DNA from: Citrobacter youngae
Lineage (GTDB): Bacteria; Pseudomonadota; Gammaproteobacteria; Enterobacterales; Enterobacteriaceae
Direction: 5' to 3'
Assembly (NCBI RefSeq): GCF_003818115.1
Contig: NZ_RPOI01000008.1
Location: 124,001-188,000, forward strand
DNA: 64,000 nucleotides
In this document: positions 59,612 to 64,000 of the stretch, in pieces
How the letters are laid out: every line of letters starts with the position of its first letter
How positions within the stretch are numbered: position 1 is the stretch's first letter
The notes under the pieces: model-generated
What the model saw: the letters and a program-made list of their open reading frames with translations, nothing else
Told to the model about the DNA's origin: nothing
Databases searched by the model: none
Position numbers and translations under genes: made by a program

Positions 59612-60985
59612 CTACACGGAAAAAGTTTGGACGTATGGACGTTTCAACTGCCCGGCAATCTCTTTAAGAGTTAAGAGTGCCCGGTGAAGTTGTTCGATCT
59701 CCGGCCCACCAATGCACAGTCGGATACCTGACTGCTCGGATAACGGGTTGACCTCCGTTGATACGGGTGAGGTAACTTTGATCCCTGCCGCTAAGGCTGC
59801 TTCGTAGAACGGTTGTACGCTTTCGCGAGCCAGTGGCAACCAGAGGTGAAAGCTGGGATGCCCGGAGCGATAAAGATGCTCACCTAAAATAGAAAAGGCT
59901 AATTCATAGCGGCGAACTGTTTCGTGTTCTATCGCAGAGGTTACGGTTTCCGCAGTACCATCAAGTAACCATTGCTCCATGATCGCGCAACTTATCGGGG
60001 AAACCATCATTGCCGTTGCTCTGAGCATGGATTCAGCTCGGGAATATAGCTGTTCAGGCAGCAGAAGTCCGCCGATGCGTAACGTGGGGTTCAGTATTTT
60101 AGATAAGCTATTTACATATAAAGTGATATCCGGTGCTAATCGGGCAATTTGTGGGAGTTCAATATTACGGGTGAGTCGATAGACATCATCTTCGATAATA
60201 AATAATGCGTTTGCATGGCAAACGCGTATCAGGTCTTTTCGCCGGGCAAGACTCATTATGCGCGTCGAAGGGCTTTGTAGCAGGGGAGTGACATATACCG
60301 CACTGCGTTTGTCATCGCTGGCATCCAGCATTTTCTCCAATACTGAAACATCCATCCCTTCGTCATCCATCGGAATGCCAACCAGTCTCAGTTTTAATAG
60401 CCGTGAAAGTTGGATCAGTCCGGAATACGTTTGCGCCTCCACATAAAGTGTCCCAAAAGGTTCGCATACCGTTGATAACGCCACTGAAAGCGCATGTTGC
60501 GCTCCGCTGGTAATAATGAGTTGGCGATAATCAGCGGGCATTCCCAGCCTGTTGAACCAGCGAGCCATCAGGCGACGGTGTTCGTCATGGCCGGCTGCTG
60601 GCGCGTAGGTGTTGAACATGTCCATATCCGGACGGCGAGCGATTGCCGAAAGTGTCGCGCTGAGTGAACGCGAGCTTAGCGCAGCCGGGGGGGTATTTTG
60701 CGACAAATCGATGACGGTCTGACCACGCGAATTTGCTAGTGCCACAAACATCCCGCTTCCTTTCACACTTCTGACAAGTCCACGTTTCTCAAGGATCCCA
60801 TAGGCTTTCGTTACGGTGCCAAGCCCGATACCCAATGTGTCCGCTAAATTACGGTGGGCTGGTAAGCGGGTGCCATGCTGAAGCGATCCTGAAAGGATAT
60901 CTTCGGCCAGGGCCTCAACTAATTGTTCTGTTGGAGATGTCGCATTGCTGGACAGTCTCGGCTGCCAGGGAGAACGCTCACGCAT
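59612..60985 (-). CDS. MocR-type (GntR-HTH / aminotransferase) regulator
   Basis: 457-residue fusion of an N-terminal GntR winged HTH (about 18-80; AHRNLADTLGIGLGTVTKAY) and a C-terminal fold-type I aminotransferase domain with the PLP lysine in NSLSKILNPTLR. Start 60985 is chosen (MRERSPWQPRL) with GGTGA upstream; GTG at 61012 is in frame but overlaps the operator. It is divergent from azlCD, with an 11-base inverted repeat in the gap. It probably controls that branched-chain amino acid exporter-like pair; the effector is not known. Confidence 0.85.
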   Translation of the reverse strand: MRERSPWQPRLSSNATSPTEQLVEALAEDILSGSLQHGTRLPAHRNLADTLGIGLGTVTKAYGILEKRGLVRSVKGSGMFVALANSRGQTVIDLSQNTPPAALSSRSLSATLSAIARRPDMDMFNTYAPAAGHDEHRRLMARWFNRLGMPADYRQLIITSGAQHALSVALSTVCEPFGTLYVEAQTYSGLIQLSRLLKLRLVGIPMDDEGMDVSVLEKMLDASDDKRSAVYVTPLLQSPSTRIMSLARRKDLIRVCHANALFIIEDDVYRLTRNIELPQIARLAPDITLYVNSLSKILNPTLRIGGLLLPEQLYSRAESMLRATAMMVSPISCAIMEQWLLDGTAETVTSAIEHETVRRYELAFSILGEHLYRSGHPSFHLWLPLARESVQPFYEAALAAGIKVTSPVSTEVNPLSEQSGIRLCIGGPEIEQLHRALLTLKEIAGQLKRPYVQTFSV

Positions 60986-61004
60986 CGGTTCACCATAAGT
61001 GTAA

Positions 61005-61038
61005 TGTGACACTATTTATATTTACTAATAGTGTCACA
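61005..61038. promoter_or_regulatory. Operator candidate between the MocR gene and azlC
   Basis: Perfect 11-base arms TGTGACACTAT and ATAGTGTCACA separated by 12 AT-rich bases, in the divergent promoter region. Confidence 0.7.
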
Positions 61039-61087
61039 CATTCTATTCTGACGCCAGTATCAAAATGGGTCAGAACAGGCATCGGGT

Positions 61088-61849
61088 ATGAGTGTGAAAA
61101 GTATGAGTGAAAGTATAGATGGCGCAGGATCTGCAGATGATCCGACAGCTATTGATAGTATTAGAAAAGACGTTGTCCGTGGGTTGAAAGACGGTTTTCC
61201 CGTTTTACTTGGCGTGATTCCTTTTGCTCTGGTTTTGGGGGCCCAGGCCAGCCATAAAGGACTCAATGGTTTAGCTGTTCCGCTAATGACGGGATTAAAT
61301 TTTGCTGGTGGATCTGAATTTGCAGCAATACAAATCTGGACTTCACCTCCCCATATTTTTCTTATTATGGCAGTTACATTCCTGGTTAATAGCTGACATA
61401 TTCTGATGGGGGCAACTCTTGTTCCGCTGTTGATGCGTTTTTCTAAGCGTAAAGTTTTACCTGCACTTTTTTTTATGACTGATGAAAGTTGGGCGTTAAG
61501 TTATAGTGATGCATATAAAAGAAGCATTAATAATGTTCCTCATTTTAGTATGCCTTATTATTTAGCCGCTTCTTTTTCTTTTTATATTATGTGGGTAGGT
61601 TGTACCACGTTAGGCGCGTTAATCGGCCCTGTGCTTGGCGATGTTCATCGTTACGGTTTTGATATGGCTTTTCCCGCTGTATTCCTTGTGCTTGTCAGGG
61701 GCATGTGGAGCGGTTTTCGCAAAGCGATACCGTGGTTTGCCAGCCTGATTGTTGCGGTTGCGGTTTATCATTATGTCCCCGGTGTTTGGTATGTCATGGC
61801 AGGTCCGTTGGTGGGATTAGTGGTTGCATGGTTGCAGGGGGATAAATAA
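61088..61849 (+). pseudogene. azlC: azlC, branched-chain amino acid exporter subunit, with an in-frame TGA
   Basis: AzlC-family membrane protein (about 253 codons). The reading frame is complete and well conserved on both sides of a TGA at 61394-61396: VTFLVNS*HILMGATLVPLL. The family has arginine there, and CGA to TGA is one transition. No frameshift or other decay is seen, so the change is recent or the stop may be misread or be an error. The fragments are 102 and 147 codons. Its TAA overlaps the azlD start by one base. Confidence 0.85.
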
Positions 61850-62148
61850 TGCCGGACCAGCAAACGCTGTTCGCCATCCTCCTGATGGCCCTGACCACCT
61901 ATGCGACACGTATTGCGTCGTACATGATATTGCGCAACCGGGTGTTATCCCCCAGATCGATGGCCGTTCTTAAATCATCGCCAGGATGCGTCATGCTGGC
62001 ATTTATCGCACCTTATTTTGCGTCCGGAAACCCTGCCGATCTTATCGCATTAGGTTTAACACTGATCGCCGCTTTACGTTTTCCTATGCCTGTCACCGTT
62101 GCTATTGGTGTGCTGACCGCTGCTATCCTGCGTCATTATCTTGGCTGA
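61849..62148 (+). CDS. azlD: AzlD, branched-chain amino acid exporter subunit
   Basis: 99-residue membrane protein with about four hydrophobic helices, the small partner of AzlC (E. coli YgaZH-type). It begins on the azlC stop codon, so it depends on coupling from azlC; the TGA upstream may reduce its expression. Confidence 0.85.
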   Translation: MPDQQTLFAILLMALTTYATRIASYMILRNRVLSPRSMAVLKSSPGCVMLAFIAPYFASGNPADLIALGLTLIAALRFPMPVTVAIGVLTAAILRHYLG

Positions 62149-62229
62149 GAATATTGGATTATTTACAGAAGTAAATGTCTGACCATGGAATAGTTTGGTT
62201 ATTATATTGAATCACCTCAGAGGCTTTTT

Positions 62230-62328
62230 ATGCTACCAGGCAGGAAAGAGTTTTTAACCGTAGTTATTGTGACAGCATTAATGATGGGAATATTTATATT
62301 GAGTACACTTATAGTTTTTATATTTTAA
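62230..62328 (+). CDS. 32-residue hydrophobic small protein
   Basis: MLPGRKEFLTVVIVTALMMG then IFILSTLIVFIF: a short basic N-terminus and one transmembrane helix of about 22 residues. A CAGAGG ribosome site lies seven bases upstream of ATG. Not recognised with certainty; size and form are typical of small membrane regulators. It sits between azlD and the fnr-distal hairpin. Confidence 0.6.
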   Translation: MLPGRKEFLTVVIVTALMMGIFILSTLIVFIF

Positions 62329-62347
62329 TTAAATCAGAGCAGAAGAG

Positions 62348-62396
62348 CCTTCTGCCAAACCATTAAATTGGGGTAATTTAGCAATTTGACAGAAGG
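62348..62396 (-). terminator. Long hairpin downstream of fnr
   Basis: Arms CCTTCTGCCAAA and TTTGACAGAAGG (11 of 12 paired) around a 25-base loop, between the convergent small-protein gene and fnr. No strong T-tract. Confidence 0.5.
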
Positions 62397-62409
62397 TTAA
62401 CTGAGAAGG

Positions 62410-63162
62410 TTACGCAACGTTACGCGTGTGGCCAGCAAGGACGGCCAGCGCGTCGCTATTCTCAATAGTGATATATTTACCTTTCACCGCCAGCATACCG
62501 CTTTTCTGGAAGCGACCCAGCAGGCGGCTAATGGTTTCAACCGTCAGGCCGAGGTAATTACCGATATCGCCACGGGTCATTGTCAGACGGAATTCGCGCG
62601 GAGAGAAGCCTCGCTGGGCAAAACGGCGGGACAGATTGTAGATAAAGGCCGCCAGGCGCTCTTCAGCATTCTTCTTCGACAACAGCAGGATCATGTCCTG
62701 GTCGCCTTTGATTTCGCCACTCATCAGACGCATCATCTGTTGACGCAGGTTCGGCATTTTACCGGACAGGTCATCCAGGGTTTCGAAAGGAATTTCGCAT
62801 ACCATTGACGTTTCCAGCGCCTGGGCAAAGCTTGGGTGGTGACCGCTGCCAATCGCGTCAAAACCAACCAGGTCGCCCGCTAAGTGGAAACCGGTGATTT
62901 GCTCATCGCCTTGTTCGGTAATGGTATAGCTTTTTATCGTTCCGGAACGGATAGCATAGAGTGACTTAAGCTCGTCACCTGCTTTAAAGAGCGTCTGCCC
63001 CTTTTGGATAGGCTTTTTGCGCTCGATAATGTTATCGAGCTGGTCAAGCTCATGCTCGTTAAGTGTGAACGGGATGCAAAGCTGGCTGATGCTGCAATCC
63101 TGGCAATGGATAGCACAACCGCCAGACTGAATGCGCCGTATAATTCGCTTTTCCGGGATCAT
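62410..63162 (-). CDS. fnr: FNR, anaerobic global regulator
   Basis: 250-residue CRP/FNR regulator with an oxygen-labile 4Fe-4S cluster: Cys20, Cys23, Cys29 and Cys122 (MVCEIPF), plus the non-essential Cys16. The C-terminal HTH reads [21 protein letters not shown]. Sequence appears essentially that of E. coli FNR. Start 63162 ([11 protein letters not shown]) is chosen; the frame extends 26 codons upstream, over the autoregulatory FNR box. Confidence 0.97.
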   Translation of the reverse strand: MIPEKRIIRRIQSGGCAIHCQDCSISQLCIPFTLNEHELDQLDNIIERKKPIQKGQTLFKAGDELKSLYAIRSGTIKSYTITEQGDEQITGFHLAGDLVGFDAIGSGHHPSFAQALETSMVCEIPFETLDDLSGKMPNLRQQMMRLMSGEIKGDQDMILLLSKKNAEERLAAFIYNLSRRFAQRGFSPREFRLTMTRGDIGNYLGLTVETISRLLGRFQKSGMLAVKGKYITIENSDALAVLAGHTRNVA

Positions 63163-63181
63163 AGGTCTGCTCAAGCCGTAA

Positions 63182-63195
63182 TTGATATTTGTCAA
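63182..63195. promoter_or_regulatory. FNR autoregulatory box
   Basis: TTGATATTTGTCAA, a TTGAT-N4-ATCAA type site with one mismatch, 20-33 bases upstream of the fnr start, where E. coli has its autoregulatory site. Confidence 0.75.
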
Positions 63196-63356
63196 TTTTA
63201 ACATCTTTTTGGTGAGCACGTAAGCCTGAGCTACTCCCAATAGAGAATAATTCAGGCATAAGCGAGTTGAATGTTTGTATCTGTCTGATTAACCGCACTT
63301 TATTTGGGGATGCATTGTGTGGAAGTGTGATGAATAAGGCATTAATTGCCTGGATT

Positions 63357-63872
63357 CTAGAGTAACAGATAGCCTTCATGGCGCAATAACCACTCTTTTC
63401 GCTGCACGCCACCCGCATAGCCAGTCATTGTGCCATTCCGTCCAATCACGCGGTGGCACGGGACGACGATGCTGACAGGATTGGAACCATTAGCCGCACC
63501 AACGGCTCTGGCGGCACCGGGGCGCCCCAGTTGTTCAGCCAGTTGTCCATAATGCATGACCTGCCCGCAGGGGATAGAACGTAACGCTTTCCAGACCTCG
63601 CGTTGGAAAGGGGTTCCCGCTGTTGCGGTTTCAAGCGTATCTATAATGCTGAGATTTCCCGCAAAATACTCTGCCAGCTTATCGCTTAGCCCTCCGGGGT
63701 TTTTGGCAGCAATACGCTGATAACCCTCGGAACGATAATGAATATCGAGTAATTGCTCCATACGATCGCGATGTTGATCCCATTCAACCGCACGCAGGCG
63801 AAATTGCTCATCACAAATTACCCACAACGGGCCCAGGGGTGTTGCAATGATGTCTTCAAGTAAGTTCAGCAT
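63357..63872 (-). CDS. ogt: O6-methylguanine-DNA methyltransferase Ogt
   Basis: 171-residue suicide repair protein removing alkyl groups from O6-alkylguanine and O4-alkylthymine. Active-site Cys139 is in VVPCHRVIG, with the helix-turn-helix region upstream ([20 protein letters not shown]). Length as in E. coli. Constitutive, unlike ada. Confidence 0.96.
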   Translation of the reverse strand: MLNLLEDIIATPLGPLWVICDEQFRLRAVEWDQHRDRMEQLLDIHYRSEGYQRIAAKNPGGLSDKLAEYFAGNLSIIDTLETATAGTPFQREVWKALRSIPCGQVMHYGQLAEQLGRPGAARAVGAANGSNPVSIVVPCHRVIGRNGTMTGYAGGVQRKEWLLRHEGYLLL

Positions 63873-63969
63873 CCGTTTTTCTCATTACAGGCGGGGTTAC
63901 ACATTATCATGTCAGTGATAGTCGTTTCTATACCCCCAAAAACGGATCTTAACTTGTGGAGGTAAAGGA

Positions 63970-64000
63970 ATGTCGAACGGTGCGTTATTGGAAATAACCG
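63970..64000 (+). CDS. 5' end of an unidentified gene (partial)
   Basis: ATG 63970 behind a GGAGGTAAAGGA ribosome site; only MSNGALLEIT is visible before the window ends. It cannot be identified. It is divergent from ogt. Confidence 0.5.
   Translation, partial: MSNGALLEIT

Noticed and set aside
61088-61396. Selenocysteine insertion at the azlC TGA
   Set aside because: AzlC is not a selenoprotein family, no bacterial SECIS-like hairpin was evident just after the TGA, and arginine is expected there.

Overview
The window is a chromosomal segment of an enteric gammaproteobacterium, most probably a Citrobacter of the C. freundii complex. The backbone follows the Escherichia/Salmonella order downstream of trp: rnm (trpH), yciO, rluB, btuR, yciK, sohB, yciN, topA, cysB, ymiA, yciX, acnA, ribA, pgpB, lapAB, pyrF, yciH, osmB, yciT, yciZ, pdeR, rnb, yciW, fabI, sapABCDF, pspFABCDE, ycjXF, tyrR, tpx, ycjG, mpaA, mppA, ynaI, ynaJ, uspE, fnr, ogt. 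Two details point to Citrobacter or its neighbours: a degenerate EAL-domain gene between fabI and sapF, where Salmonella carries STM1697, and a 3' remnant of qnrB between sapA and pspF, the native chromosomal site of qnrB in Citrobacter. Relative to E. coli K-12 the window lacks yciQ, ymjA/puu, ycjM-W and ycjY-pgrR.

Region by region: 1-25 kb is housekeeping (rRNA maturation and modification, topoisomerase I, aconitase A, riboflavin and pyrimidine synthesis, LPS assembly control, RNase II). The striking exception is cysB, interrupted by an amber codon at codon 54. 25-33 kb holds fabI, the EAL-like gene and the Sap transporter operon. 33-38 kb is accessory: a small secreted protein, the qnrB remnant, a ridA / PLP-dehydratase / YheO-type regulator unit with GTAT-N6-ATAC palindromes upstream, and an arginase-family / TetR unit with its own palindrome. 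38-49.6 kb returns to backbone (psp stress operon, ycjXF, tyrR, tpx, murein-peptide recycling).

49.6-56.9 kb is the main accessory island, between mppA and ynaI. It begins with about 2 kb of gene-poor AT-rich DNA bounded by diverged copies of the mppA 3' flank. It continues with a YrbL-like gene, a MarR regulator with a C-terminal cysteine cluster divergent from a 76-residue CPVC thioredoxin, a Rof homologue, a DeoR regulator divergent from a VOC protein across a perfect palindrome, and a decaying LysR / carboxymuconolactone decarboxylase / cupin / alcohol dehydrogenase cluster. A second insertion (59.6-62.3 kb, between uspE and fnr) carries a MocR-type regulator divergent from azlCD; azlC has an in-frame TGA.

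Most accessory units share one layout: a local regulator next to a small metabolic or redox operon, with a palindrome in the adjacent promoter region. Broken genes (cysB, azlC, qnrB, a LysR gene and an alcohol dehydrogenase) indicate recent loss of function and gene turnover at these loci. Gene identities rest on recognised protein families and synteny; no database search was run.
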